Positions 10,985 to 22,705 of a DNA stretch of 64,000 nucleotides are shown here, in pieces. A program made the translations under genes and the position numbers. Origin of the DNA: Alisma plantago-aquatica. Its lineage: Eukaryota; Streptophyta; Magnoliopsida; Alismatales; Alismataceae. The notes under the pieces were generated by a model. That model was not told the DNA's origin, did not search any database, and saw only the letters and a list, made by a program, of their open reading frames with translations. The stretch's first letter is position 1. Each line of letters opens with the position of its first letter. Location of the stretch: assembly GCA_963693085.1 (NCBI GenBank), contig OY856410.1, forward strand, positions 1,393,300,863-1,393,364,862, in the 5' to 3' direction.

Positions 10985-12500
10985 CTATAACTGTGCCAAA
11001 AGGCCTTCCAGTAAAGAAACTTCTAGCTGTACATTCATCTGGCGAAGAGATACTAGCATATCTCTCTTATGGCACACCAAGGAATATAATTGTGCATTGT
11101 CTACCATTGATGATGAAGACGACTTCCTACTTAATGCATCAACTACCAAATTTTCTTTACCTAGATGGTAGTCTATTGTGCAATCATAATCCTTAATTAA
11201 TTCCATCCATATCCCATGCCTCATATTCAGCTCATGCTTCGAGAAGATATACTGCAGATTCTTATGGTCAATGAAGATCTGATGTTTTTCTCCATAAAGG
11301 TAGTATCTCCAAATCTTTAAGGCATGGACCACCATTGCAAGCTCCAAATCATGTATTGAATAATTATCCTCGCATTTCTTAAGATGTCACAAAGCAAAAG
11401 AAATCACATTTTTATCCCGCATCAACACACATCCCAACCCATTCTTTGAAGCATCACAGATGACCATGTAACCTTTTCCTTGCTCTGACAACACTAACAC
11501 CAGTGCACTTGTCAACTTTTCTTTCAACTACTGAAAAGAAAACTGACACTTGTCATTCCAAGAAAAAGGAACATCCTTCCTTGTTAACCTAGTTAGAGGT
11601 AACACTATAGAACTGAAGTCCTTAATGAACCTCCTGTAGTTTCTTGCCAAACCTAGGAGACTACAAATCTCTATCAGTGTGTTAAGCTATTCCCACTCTA
11701 ATGCATACTCCACTTTCTTAGGATTGACAAAAACACCTTTAGCTGATATAACATGTCCTAGAAAAGACACCTCTGACAACCAGAAACCACACTTGCTGAA
11801 CTTAGCATATTGCTTGTGCTGCCTTAAAAAGTCAATGTCTGGCGAAGGTGTTGCTCATGCTCCTGACTATCTTTAGAATATATCAAAATGTCATCTATGA
11901 AAGACTTCAGTTTCAATTTCAACCGGAATCAGTGAACTAAACTCTTTTATAGACCACACACTAATCAAGACAGGGCCTAAACACCCTATTCATCAGATCC
12001 ATAAAGGCAGTAGGTGCATTGGTTAGCCCAAATGGCATAACCACAAACTCATAATGACCATACCTAGCCCTAAAAGATGACTTATGTGTGTCATATGCCT
12101 TAATCCTCAATTGATGGTAACCTAACTGGAGATATATCTTTTAAAACACGATGGCACCTCTCAACTGATCAAAAAGATCATCAATCCTTGGTAAAGGATA
12201 CTTATTCTTTATTGTCACCTTTGTTCATCTGTCTGTAGTCTATACATAATCTCATGGAGCCATCTTTCTTTTTAACAAACAACATGGGAGAACCCCAAAG
12301 GGAAGTGCTCAGCCTGATGAAACCCTTTTCTAATAGTTTTTGCAACTATTTCTCCAACTCCTGCATCTATGCCGGTGCCATCCGATGTGGTGACTGTGCT
12401 ATCGGTTGTTTTCTAGAAACTAAATTGATCTTAAAATCTATCTCTCTAGGAGGGGGAACTCTGGGAAAATCTTTAGGAAAAACATCTTCAAACTCCCATA
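10985..12500 (-). pseudogene. Gypsy reverse transcriptase and RNase H
   Basis: Near 12300 the frame reads [23 protein letters not shown], followed at about 12160 by [18 protein letters not shown] and near 11900 by the catalytic FIDDILIYSKDS, all hallmark RT motifs with the second and third catalytic Asp present. RNase H follows at 10985-11350 with MVVHALKIWRYYLYG, IFIDHKNLQYIF and the YHLGKENLVVDALSRK end. The RT part is split by stops and frameshifts; only the RNase H half is a continuous open stretch of 120 codons. Its role would be copying the element RNA into DNA inside the virus-like particle. Confidence 0.85.
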
Positions 12501-12990
12501 CATCTGGTACCTCCTAGATACTAGGACCTCTCACCTTGGTATTCATAAAATGAGCTAATAAAGACTCACATCCTTGTCTCATCAGCCTTTTTGCTATCAT
12601 AGCTGACATCAAACACATGGGAAGAATCTTCCTAACATCTTGGAAGGTCCACGAGACATCTCCACCATGGAATTTTGTTATCTTGGCACTACATACCATC
12701 ATCATCTTGCACTTCTCCAAGGTATCCATTCCTAGGATCACATCAAAACCATCCATATCAAGTGGCAAAAGATCCACTTGAATGCTGCGTCTTGGGAATG
12801 AAAGAACATAAGAGGAACATACTTCCCACAACTCTGCGGAGCCAACCAAAGGAGTCTCTAGTCAAAGACTGTTAGATCTATGATTAACTAGTAGATAACA
12901 ACCATCTATCACCTCTCTAGTGATAAAGGAGTGTGTCACACACGGGTCTACTATCATAGATACAAAACAAGAAGTAGACAAATCATAATG
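12501..12990 (-). pseudogene. Gypsy aspartic protease region
   Basis: The open stretch 12514-12849 contains LPLDMDGFDVILGMDTLEKC, corresponding to the conserved L.MxGFDVILGMDWL segment in the C-terminal half of plant gypsy proteases, followed by the linker to RT (AIMIAKRLMRQGCESLLAH-type). The Trp of GMDWL is replaced by Thr. Upstream the frame reads VCDTLSL-like remnants with the catalytic-loop region not clearly preserved. The domain sits between gag and RT as expected. Confidence 0.75.
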
Positions 12991-12999
12991 AAATAACTT

Positions 13000-14332
13000 C
13001 ATATGACCTATCATGACTCATGGATTGACCACTACTTCTGGATGGCTATAGAACCTAGACGTCACTTGCTGCCATCCACGTCCTCAGCTAGCTTGTCTAG
13101 AGGAACCTATCTATGATGCTTGGCCACATCCTTTTCCACTACCAGTACTAAACTATTGTTGTTGTGATCTCTACTGACTCTGCCTCAGCTAATGATTCAT
13201 CTCCTCATATTTTACATGGAAATACCACTTTGTATGTCCCACCTGTCCACACTTATGGCATGTCTTACTTTCATACCATGGCCTACACAACCTATCACTA
13301 AAACTGATGATGTGCTATGAGCTCCTACTAGTGGAAAAATATGGCCTTTGCCCCTACTCGGGGTCCACTGCGATGGTGCATGTGATCTGAGTTCAGTGCA
13401 AGTTGACCTTGGTTGCAACTATGGCGGGAAAAACCTCGGCTTCTTAAAGCCTCCAGATTATTTCCCTTGGAACTGAGAAGGTCTCTTCTTAGGATTAGCT
13501 TCACACTTCTCTATGGAAGACCTCTCAATCCTCCTTATAGATTCCATAAAAGTAGAAAACCTTTCCCTATTCTCCAAAGATGATGCTATAGTAGTCAACT
13601 ATGTACTCAGACCCTTCTCAAACCTACAAATCCTTTCCTTATCTATAGTTGCCATGTGAGGGCATAACCTCAGAAGATCCATAAACTTTGAATCATACTC
13701 ATTAATAGTCATTACTCCCTCATGAATCTTCTCAAATTGAGAAATTTTCTCATCTAATTATGTCTCTGGAAAGTATCAGCTGACAAATTCTTGCCAAAAC
13801 TCCTCCCATCCTATCACAAATCCTGGCCTTTTCTCCTCTTCTATGGACCACTAGTGCGATCACTACCATTCAATAGATATAGAGCATTCTTTACTTTGTC
13901 TTCTTTAGAGATGTTCAGGATTTTGAATGCCTTCTCCAGCTCCATAAGCCACATGTCAACATCTACTGGATCAGAAGTACCAACATACTCAATCGCCCCG
14001 ACACATCTAAGACATTAAAATGTCTTTTCGACTCCTTGGGATTCCACATTAGGGACGGATGACCTAGCTCGAGGTGTTGGTGTTCTGTCCTCTATATGTG
14101 TAATCATAGCCATCATCTGTCTAAACATAGACTGAAACTCTAGATTGGCCATCATTGTGGGGTCCATCTGAGGCATTGCGGGCTGCTCTGGCCCCGTCTC
14201 TGGCACCCTCTCTTCGCATGAATGCCTCCTTGCACCTCCTCTTGGTGCAACATAGTTTCTCTCAGTGTGTTCTTCATGTCCTCTAGACGTATCTACATAA
14301 GCATAAGCTATGATTATATATGTTGGATACAT
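13000..14332 (-). pseudogene. Gypsy gag with degenerate zinc knuckle
   Basis: From 14332 down: an N-terminal region with TMMANLEFQSMFRQMMAMI, then the Retrotrans_gag core near 13560-13760 reading FEKIHEGVMTINEYDSKFMDLLRLCPH, ICRFEKGLSTQL and ERFSTFMESIRRIERS, then a zinc knuckle near 13225-13265, CHKCGQVGHTKWY, where the fourth ligand Cys has become Tyr. Frameshifts split it into several frames. Gag forms the particle and binds the RNA; the changed knuckle and the stops make this copy non-functional. Confidence 0.8.
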
Positions 14333-14386
14333 AAGAACAAACTCAAACCTAAGTCCTATGTCCCTGTAGACTCAACGAACCTAAAT

Positions 14387-14399
14387 ATCTAATACCAAC
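14387..14399 (-). other. Primer-binding site of the gypsy element
   Basis: On the minus strand TTGGTATTAGAT lies eight bases after the LTR end. It fits the Met-tRNA-primed TTGGTATCAGAG with two changes. Confidence 0.65.
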
Positions 14400-14406
14400 T
14401 TAACTA

Positions 14407-16507
14407 TGACACCTCATCTTGCTAAATAAGATTAACCAAAACACAAAACACGATCAACTACTAATTAATCACATAGTAAAAAATGTGGAATAATTTAAAC
14501 CAAAATTCATATCATGAACAGTATCTAAACATTTACATAAAGGTCCATCTTTTCTATTCTCATATATTATAAGTGGAATTTACATCTGTGCTCAATGACC
14601 ACAGCCACATCGTGTGTAGAAAGAAACATTTACATGTTCATACCATATATACATATATTGGCATACTGTCAAAAATATCATGTGGATACAAGTACATCAT
14701 CTAGAAAGCATATCCCATACTCAGACCTAAGAGTACAGGGATGATACTAGGACTCTACTACTGACATCTACAACTGACCAACCTACTGGTTACTTATCAC
14801 CATGTTGTTCCTCTTCTATAGCATGACCTCATCCACAATGCCCACCACAACCTAAAAAGATATGCTGACTCATGGGTGAGACCCAGTCTCAACGAGAGAT
14901 ATAACTCTCTCCAAAAAATATTGATTACAACATATTAATTAATAGTAAATAAACAAAGAAAATAGGGTATTCAATAAGAAATTTAAGCAGATTAAATAGT
15001 TTAAACATACTTAATAGTTAAACAAAAAGATTACAAAAAAATATAACTACTCAAATTTTATAGATTATCATCTTTGAACATTGTGTTGTATAAAGACAAG
15101 GCAAGGGATAATAAACCAATGTGAAACATATTTAACCCTAACAAATACACTACATGACTTGTATAACATATTTTATTATTGTGTCCTGGGGAGTTTGAGT
15201 CACACCACTCAAAGTCCAACTGACCACGACTTGGCCATAATCAGTTCCATATAAGATCTAGGAAGAGCCATACTCCAAGATCTTTTCCAGAATTGTTCAG
15301 TATGAGTCTACACTGTAATGACATCTTAGTCAAACCGCAAAACAACGACATATAGTCATGTACACAACTAGCCACCTTGGACATGTCACAATGCTAGAAA
15401 CCAAGGTATGCAAAGCAAAACATTTATCACATGATAATCACCAAGACACAACTGTAGTCATTCGCTAAAAGAGGGCTAGGTGCGACTGTTGTCATCCTCC
15501 TTAAACACTTGGAGTCAGGATAATAAGTACCCCACATATTCAACAATATGCGCTCTGAGTTTCCCTTAGGAATACTAGTTTCACCATCCAACAAGTTCTG
15601 ATGTTGAAAATGGCTCTATGGCTCAAGTCTCTACATGATTAGGGTTACACTTGATTAGTTATTGTCAATTAGGTGAATTAAAGCTTCATCATACAAATGG
15701 AAATACAAACCCTAATTCATTTCTATCAAGTGTTTAAGCATTGTAACTTCAAAAGATATAATGTGTTTGAGGTATAAATCTTAATCACATTACCACATGC
15801 TATCATCCCTTACATTGTAATGAACCACATTAACATCATACTATTTCAAGATACTCATTTCTTATCACAAGTTCCTAGGTTTCAACCCTTATTGAAACAT
15901 GAAGAGAATTTCACCTCAATCAGGGCTCAAACATGCCCAAAGGTCATTAAGACCATTGCATTAATCCCTGCAAGATCATTATTATCATTCTAGGCCTTAA
16001 ATAAGGCTTAAAAGATCATCAATACATATGTATTCCATAGGCTTAAACATGGAAAGGCACTATGATATTCAATTAATACTACATGAGGTTTAAAAACAAG
16101 GAGAGTGTAATGCATTGTCACATTTAATCATTCAAGAGGTCTAATTATAACCAATCACAACCATTTAGTCATATTAGAGCTGGTGTAACAAGCCATTTTT
16201 CATTAAGGGTACACATCAACTTGTTATGATGATTTATCAAATATATTCATATGAGGGAAAATGTAAGACTACATGTTTAAGGGTTTTGTACCATCGAATT
16301 ATCATTATTATAAACACTTATAATCCTATGGAATTTATTCTAATCCATTGAATGTTGAAGAATCCAATCTCATTCACTGGATTAGGTTCATTATTAAAAG
16401 TCATCGATTAGGGTATAGGTCTAACCATTAGATCTATTGAACCAAGAGATCATTGGTTTAGGGCTTAATTGAATCTACAATTACATCCTTAATTCACCAT
16501 TGGTGGT
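14407..16507 (-). repeat. 5' LTR of the gypsy element, truncated
   Basis: Closely matches 5650-7735 throughout, for example 'cacaaaacacgatcaactactaattaatcacatag' at the left end and 'gaatctacaattacatcctta' at the right end. Similarity stops abruptly after 'caccattggtggtg' at about 16507, so the first 1.8 kb of the LTR (in element orientation) is missing, including the promoter-proximal U3 part. Confidence 0.8.
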
Positions 16508-19500
16508 GCCTTCCTTTCTGCATGTTTACATACGGGCCACATAGGACCCTAGCGACCATCTCTAGCCACCTCCCAGCAAGTCCTATGGTCCACAACATTG
16601 TCAGGGCTTTCCAAAATATAGGGACACCTTTCATTATGGCACTCGGTGCATAAATCCCAGAGTCAACCTCTTGGTTGACTCACATCATTCATGCTCACAA
16701 AGGCCATGATGTTGAGAGGAAGAAGAATCAAGCTTGAGTATGGATGGAATGGTATGCCCTTGACATACATAAAAAATCCATTTACATCGCATGGGCATTT
16801 GTGTCCTTTGGCATGTTATCAAATCTTGGTCGTGCTGGTACTTTATGATGATGAGGCCCTGGCCCGCTGACTAGACTCGATCTCATGATAATATGGATAA
16901 GGTGGATTTTTCCAACTTGGTGATCATTGATTGGTCCAAATAAGTTTATTTTGCAAATGTAGAATACATTAGATACATTTATTTTGTGTAATAAACTGAT
17001 ATTGATGACTTGGAATGAGATCCCAATATGATGACGATGTATGTTTATGGTTTATAAAGTCATTATATCCTTCTACATGAGAATTATGGTATCGAGACAT
17101 ACCCCTGATATCAACCCTAGATCTATTAGGTCATTATATCCCAATTTAGTTCTAGTTCATTATAATGCCAATATGTGTATCATATAAAGGAAATTATGAT
17201 ATTTAAAACCCAAAGTTATACCTACAGGTGGTAGATCAAACAAGTCAAATTGACATAGAAGTTATTACACCCAAGGTGGTATGATAATGGATCAAATTAT
17301 CTAAATGAAAATACAATTTTATATTTGAAGCTATTTGAATGTTGAATATATATATACATGCACACTTTTGTATGCACTAATGTACATAACTTAGAATTAT
17401 ACTGATATGTGCTTTGTTTGTCAGCTCTTTATGTAGTTTCTTAAATGAAGATATGACAACTTGGAGATTCTAATAAATATATAGAATTTCACAAATATAA
17501 TGTCACAAGGAGGATTGGTTAGATTGTAATTCATGATATCTTATTCAATGTCATAATAATATTTCTCTCATGTTGTGTATTTATACTAAAGGATTATGTA
17601 AACTCCTTTTAGGATAAATTAGAAACATTATGTACCATTAAAATGATGAAATGAAATCATATGTTATTATTTGTTTTCCTTAAGTCTGGATCTTAGAAAA
17701 ATGAGATTATGATATATGTAGCTATGATTTTCCTTCCATTGTGGGTTACTAGGGAGGGAGTCGTAACAATCGGTATCAAAGCACAAACTTTTCAAATAAA
17801 CTTATAATAATTGACATTTTCATATGTTTATTATAGACATAAGGAAATTATTAGGGAATTTACTAAAGACAATGGTGTCTATAAAGGATCATAGTCTTGG
17901 GGATGAAAAAATTTCCTTCCCACCACTAGTTGGAAAACGAGGACTCTCGGTCCACTGTGTGTCTCCCTGGATAAAGTCTAAGGTTTTTACCCAAAGTAAA
18001 ATTGCTCTAGGTCTTATCATCTCAAATATCATCTTCTTCTCATCTATTTTCTTTATGAACCCTAGAATTCACTTCTCTCGTCATATCGAGTTAGGCTTTC
18101 AGGAAGAGATAGGATTAAAGCATCCTCCACTAATTAAAGAACATGTAATGTCAACTAGAGAAATACATGTGTAAGGTGTGACATATAATTTTTGTACCTA
18201 TAGTGAGGGTAAACCCCAGAAATATATAGTGATTGGATGGGATAACCCAGATGGTTATGAAAATCTAAGTGGGTTAGAGGATAAATAAACACTGGGACGA
18301 ACTATTCTTAAATCTAAATTTTGGTATACACAAAGAAGAAATGGAAGATAATACCTTATCCAAGGAAACACTAAGTGGGGGTAAGGAAAGTAGAAAATCC
18401 AGTTGATTTTTGGGTAAATCAGTTGGGTACCATAAATCATCTACCGATAGTTTCCCATGAATGCAAGTACCCTAGGTAGGGTAGATCCATAAGCCAAACC
18501 TAGGGTCAAGTAGGGATACCTATTGGTACAAAGATACAAGGGGTTAGGCGGTGATCATGACCTATCTACATGAGGCATGTGGCCATCCATAAGTAAATAA
18601 GGCCCATGGGGTTAAGAGAATGGCCACCTCCATAAGTACATGAAGCCTAAGGGGAGTACACAAGGCCCTTGAGGTTGGGAGGAGATCACTCTAAAGGTAA
18701 CTATACCCATAGAGACCTTAAGGCAATGGAAAAGGCTGATGAGACATGATATGTAGATATAAGGAATACAAGAACTTATGTAATGTTTGTTGTTATAGAA
18801 TCTTTAGGGAAGTTGTGCATAAACTCAAGAATTTTGAGAAAACCACTTTCCCCTAGGTTCATGTAATATAAGGAAACATTTGTAGTTGAAATATATTCAT
18901 GGTTTGGAGTCATTATTGAGGATCTCTCAACCTAAAAGTTGAACTATATGATAATGTGTGGATACACCACCTATTCACATCAACCAATATGATCTTTTTA
19001 TTTCAGTTTCATCCATAACTACATCATCTTAATATGGATGTGAGAGATTGGGAAGACACATGTGATACATATAATTTACATATGAGGATGAATACCCTAG
19101 GTTGAAACTAATGATATGATGTAGGGTATAGAGGGGTTACCTCAACATATCACAAAAATATCTGAATAATGATTGGTAGGTTTGAAACCTAGGTCAAGAT
19201 GAAATCACCAAGTGAAAATGAAGCCAACAAATGGTAGTATCATGTAAAAAATAAGGATGCGAAGATACCCTTGGAATAAGTTCGGGTTCCAATCTCAGAA
19301 TTTAGATAGTTTTATCTTCATTGGAAGTTGCTAATGATACCCCTAATGGATGAGGCTCAGATAGGTTATCTTTCACGTTAACCTAGTTTAGTTCAAATTA
19401 TGGGGACAAAGTCACTTTTATGTGGGCAGAATGTAACATCCTCCAAATTTTGGGATTTTAGAATTCATTCAAGAATATCATGAATATAATAAAGTTGAAT

Positions 19501-20615
19501 AATGAGTAAGATATTATGACCTTAATTTATGAGCATAAGCCCTAGACTCAGATTGAGTCTTCAATTTCAGTGAATAAATAAATATTGAGCTAATGTGCCT
19601 ATACGAGACTCTAATTATGGCATCTCAAGCCCTAATTTTTGTAATAAGGATTTTTTTAGAGCTTTTGGATCAACTAGAAGGCCTATGTATGCACCATGGT
19701 CCTTGGGATCCAATTCATATCCAATTGGACTACTTGAGTGGGAATAGGTACATGGAATATAGTTTAAAGAAAGTAGTATTTTGTGCCTGATTATGATGCT
19801 AATAATACTATGAGATGATTGGTAAGATAATTGTGAGATAATGAGAAAGGTTTCATAATATTATAAAGTGATTTATGACCCAGATAATTCAATGAGTAAT
19901 TATCTAGTATTTGCTATGATACCAAGTATTCATGCATTAAATAAACCTAATTTGATTTGATACTTGGTCCAACACTAGATAATGGTCAAACAAAGAGAAA
20001 TACAAGTTTTGGATGATAAAGTGATTATATATGACCTAGGTGACTAAATTAAGTAAATACTTAAAGATAAAGTAAAGGGTATTTATCACGCTCATATGGA
20101 CTCCAAACTTGGAAACATCCAGAACTAGGATAATGTGGATTAAGCCTAAAGTTTGGGATGAATTGGATAATTCTGGAGACCTATATGATTTTTAGAAGTT
20201 TATGATAATTCTAGTGAAGTGTAAAGATTAGTCTCAGCTATTGATTTATGTAACTTTGCCACACCTAAAGTTAAGATAAAATGGGACTTAGCATATGAAT
20301 CACAATGTGGCCTCTATTCTCAACTGATGGGTTGGCAATCTAAGACCCATGGTCATCTTCTACCTCATGACCCTGAGACTTACCAAATTCGTACATGTCC
20401 CTATAATCCTCTCTTTCTCTACATGCCTCCTCACACCCTAGTTCTCATCTCATTGGATTCCGGAGAGGGAATTGAGTCTAACAAACATTAACTTTGAGAT
20501 TATATCCTTATGTTACAAAATACCCAAAATCCATGAGTATCCTAAACTCTAGGGCTAAACACTTTCAACACCTCTCTAAATCCCATGAATATAAAAGAGT
20601 ATGTATGTATGTATA
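16508..20615 (+). mobile_element. Probable non-coding LTR-retrotransposon relic
   Basis: Two signals suggest an LTR element. At 17768 a sequence ending GTCGTAACA is followed by TCGGTATCAAAGCA (17770-17783), which resembles a Met-tRNA primer site. At 19432 the sequence GGGCAGAA|TGTAACATCCTCCAAA has the look of a polypurine tract and gypsy-type LTR start. The 1.66 kb between encodes nothing recognisable; the 116-codon open stretch at 17824-18174 matches no gag that I know. I could not align 16508-17768 with 19432-20615, so if both are LTR parts they are non-overlapping truncated ends. Alternatively these are two separate relics. Confidence 0.35.
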
Positions 20616-20703
20616 GGATTAAGAGAGAAAGATTTCTCCCCCTCCCCCATGCTCGTGACGGAGGATGAATGCCCGGGAGGGTGGTAAATCAAGGCAGCAA
20701 TTG

Positions 20704-20714
20704 GGATTTAAACC
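20704..20714 (-). promoter_or_regulatory. SINE box B
   Basis: GGTTTAAATCC on the minus strand; one change (C to T) from the B-box consensus. Confidence 0.65.
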
Positions 20715-20746
20715 TAGGTCCCTTTATTAGGGGACACTGTGCTTGA

Positions 20747-20758
20747 CCACTTGAGCCA
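20747..20758 (-). promoter_or_regulatory. SINE box A
   Basis: TGGCTCAAGTGG on the minus strand; full match to the tRNA-gene A-box consensus. Confidence 0.7.
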
Positions 20759-20770
20759 CTCCTTGTGGTC

Positions 20771-20797
20771 GTATGTATGTATGTATGTATGTATGTA
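20771..20797. repeat. (GTAT)n microsatellite
   Basis: Nearly seven GTAT units, matched by a shorter GTAT run at 20599-20615 on the other side of the SINE. Confidence 0.95.
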
Positions 20798-20859
20798 GAG
20801 AGACATGGGCTCCATACCAATTCAATTGGGTGGAAATGATGTGAGTCATCAGAGCTCAG

Positions 20860-21699
20860 TCAAGGTTACCAAAAATTGTAGCGAAGTCTGGTTGGTAGGA
20901 TACATGGGCTTTTCAGTGCAATTAGGGGTGAAGATAAGTTCTTCAAGTCATGATAGACACCATACCTGCCTGGGTTATGTTGAAATCATTCGGGCGATCA
21001 TGGATGATGTGGGCTGCAAGCATGATTGCAGTAGGTGTCAACAAGGTTCTCCATATAGATGAATGCTCACTTGAGGTTGATGAGGCTCGGGTCATGGTGA
21101 AGCTAAATGCTGAGGAGGAGACAAGGGATTTGGTTTGGTTGAATGTGAGAGGTCGGGACCCTATCCTTCTCTCAATCGAAGTAGATTATCTCCCTACCAA
21201 ATGCATGAAGTGTTGGGCCTTTGGACACAAGGACGAGGAGTGCAAATAAGACAAGGAGGATTCTACTACTGCTGTGGAGAAACCTACAACAAGGAAATTT
21301 TGGAAGGAAAAACCAAGAACTGAGGAGACAACAACGATCCAGGGTAGTGGGACGAAGGTCAACAGACCTGAAGACGTTGAGCCAACCAGTTTGAGGGAGT
21401 AAGACAACTGGGTTAGTATCGAAGATGAGACTCCTGTGGCCAAGAACAACTCTTCTATAGGATAGGTGCATGAGCAACAGGAGGAAGGGGAATTCATCAA
21501 GGCCTCTAGAAGGAAGGGGCCAAGGAGGATAGGCATACTAAAATCACAAGGAGTAGGGTTGATCTTAGATAAATCAAATACTTCTAAAGCTCTTAGTGAC
21601 TTGGAAAAGGAAGGGGATCAAATTCACAGCAAAAGGGAGGCAAACAAGAACAACAACAAAGAGCCTATGAGGCGAACTAGATCCCATACGTCCCATTAA
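20860..21699 (+). pseudogene. LINE ORF1 (nucleic-acid binding, CCHC)
   Basis: The 20950-21249 stretch reads IPAWVMLKSFGRSWMMWAASMIAVGVNKVLHIDECSL-like sequence in the manner of the DUF4283 region of plant LINE ORF1, with a knuckle CMKCWAFGHKDEEC (all four ligands present) ending at 21246, and stops right after. A Lys/Glu-rich tail continues in the same and a second frame to RRTRSHTSH and a stop at 21699. ORF1 proteins coat the LINE RNA. The start is missing. Confidence 0.75.
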
Positions 21700-22238
21700 T
21701 ATGTCTATTCTCCTATGGAATATAAAGAGGGGTGTGACAAGGATAAGAAGAAAGAGGTTTGTGAGTGGATTGTTACAAGTGGGCCCTTATTTGTGTACTA
21801 GTTGAAACCAAGATTAGGGAGAAGAATAAATAGAGCATTGGGTACGTGTTTCCATAGGGATGGGAACACGTGTCAACTTAGAATACTCTGAACTGGCAAG
21901 GGTTTGTGTGGTGTGGAAACCTAATGCATGGAAGATGACAATGCTGAAGATGTCTGACCAAAATATCACACTGGACTGTAGGAATACAACTAGATTGCAC
22001 ATGTGTATGACCGTGGTGTATGCTCATAATGATGCTAGAAGAAGACAAGAACTCTGGCATGACTTGGCATTGCTTTCGAGATAGTGGAAGGTTCCATGGA
22101 TGGTGATTGGAGACTTCAATAATGTCAAATTATAGGGGAAAAAAGGTGGTAGGCCGGCTTTGAGAGCCGTGATTGATGCTTTCAACATGGCCATTGATAA
22201 ATAAGAGTTGACTGAGATTTCTATTACAGGTGGAGACT
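21700..22238 (+). pseudogene. LINE ORF2, N-terminal endonuclease part
   Basis: Begins MSILLWNIKRGV just after ORF1, the usual start of the plant L1 apurinic-like endonuclease (family: MKILSWNxRG). It continues over ARVCVVWKPNAW and TVVYAHNDARRRQELWHDL to the metal-binding motif VIGDFNNV at 22101-22124. Stops interrupt it at several positions. It ends where the CACTA element begins. The endonuclease nicks the target site to start reverse transcription. Confidence 0.8.
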
Positions 22239-22415
22239 CACTACAAAAAATTTGTCCTTTGTTGAAGAACATTTGTGAGGAGCCAAAAATCGTGAATAAT
22301 GATGTCTATTTGTGAGGGATCATCCTTCAAATATGGGACCAAATCCCTCAACCGTATTTTTAACATCCTTAGAACTTTTATGTGAACACTAATCCCTCAC
22401 AAATACATTACTCAC
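22239..22415 (+). repeat. Left terminal and subterminal region of the CACTA element
   Basis: After the terminal inverted repeat come ATTTGTGAGGAGCC, TATTTGTGAGGGATCATCC and, inverted, AATCCCTCACAAATAC, so the word TTTGTGAGG(G) occurs in both orientations within 180 bp. Subterminal repeats of this kind are the binding sites of the TnpA-type protein in En/Spm; here that role is inferred. Confidence 0.75.
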
Positions 22416-22705
22416 TAATCACCCCGTGAAAAATGCCATGCCAAATGTTTCCCTCCATCTCATAACTCTTCCCTCCATTCTAAAACACAACATTTGTCAA
22501 TTAAAAAAAAACCCTCCCCACTCATTCCTCCAGAACTGTTTCGTCGCTCTTTGCTTCCCCCTCTCGTGCCGTGCGCGTCCGGCCGATCCTCCCCTCTCCG
22601 CACCAGTGATGATGAGGGATGGGTAGCACCGATGCTACCACTACAAAGCCCTAGGTGGCTTCTCCCCTCCGATACACTGCCACCCAACACGACAAAGGGC
22701 ACATC

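Larger units (their letters stand above)
5650..16507 (-). mobile_element. Ty3/gypsy chromovirus-type retrotransposon, degenerate, nested
   Basis: On the minus strand the order is LTR (14407-16507, truncated), PBS, gag, protease, RT, RNase H, integrase with chromodomain-like tail, LTR (5650-9530). The order PR-RT-RH-INT is that of Ty3/gypsy. The 3' LTR starts TGTTAAGGCCCCTGACC on the minus strand and ends GAGGTATCA. A chromodomain-like tail points to a Tekay/Del-type chromovirus. Every domain carries stops or frameshifts, so the copy is dead. The left flanking five bases are CTATG; the other end is lost at 16507, so the TSD cannot be checked. Confidence 0.85.
20616..20770 (-). mobile_element. 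tRNA-derived SINE
   Basis: On the minus strand this 155-bp segment begins near GACCACAAGGAGTGGCTCAAG. Box A (20758-20747, TGGCTCAAGTGG) fits the RNA polymerase III consensus TRGYNNANNNGG fully, and box B (20714-20704, GGTTTAAATCC) differs from GGTTCRANNCC by one base; the spacing of 32 bases is normal. A tRNA-unrelated body follows, ending in a pyrimidine- and A-rich stretch. Both sides are GTAT repeats (20599-20615 and 20771-20797), which look like the target duplicated on insertion. SINEs are moved by LINE enzymes, and LINE sequence starts 28 bases away. Confidence 0.75.

Noticed and set aside
17824..18174. A 116-codon ORF as gag of the relic at 16508-20615
   Set aside because: No gag, knuckle or other motif, and no support in the flanks; the length is within chance for AT-rich sequence of this size.
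20704..20758. A tRNA gene
   Set aside because: A and B boxes are present, but there is no acceptor stem or anticodon arm, and a SINE body follows.
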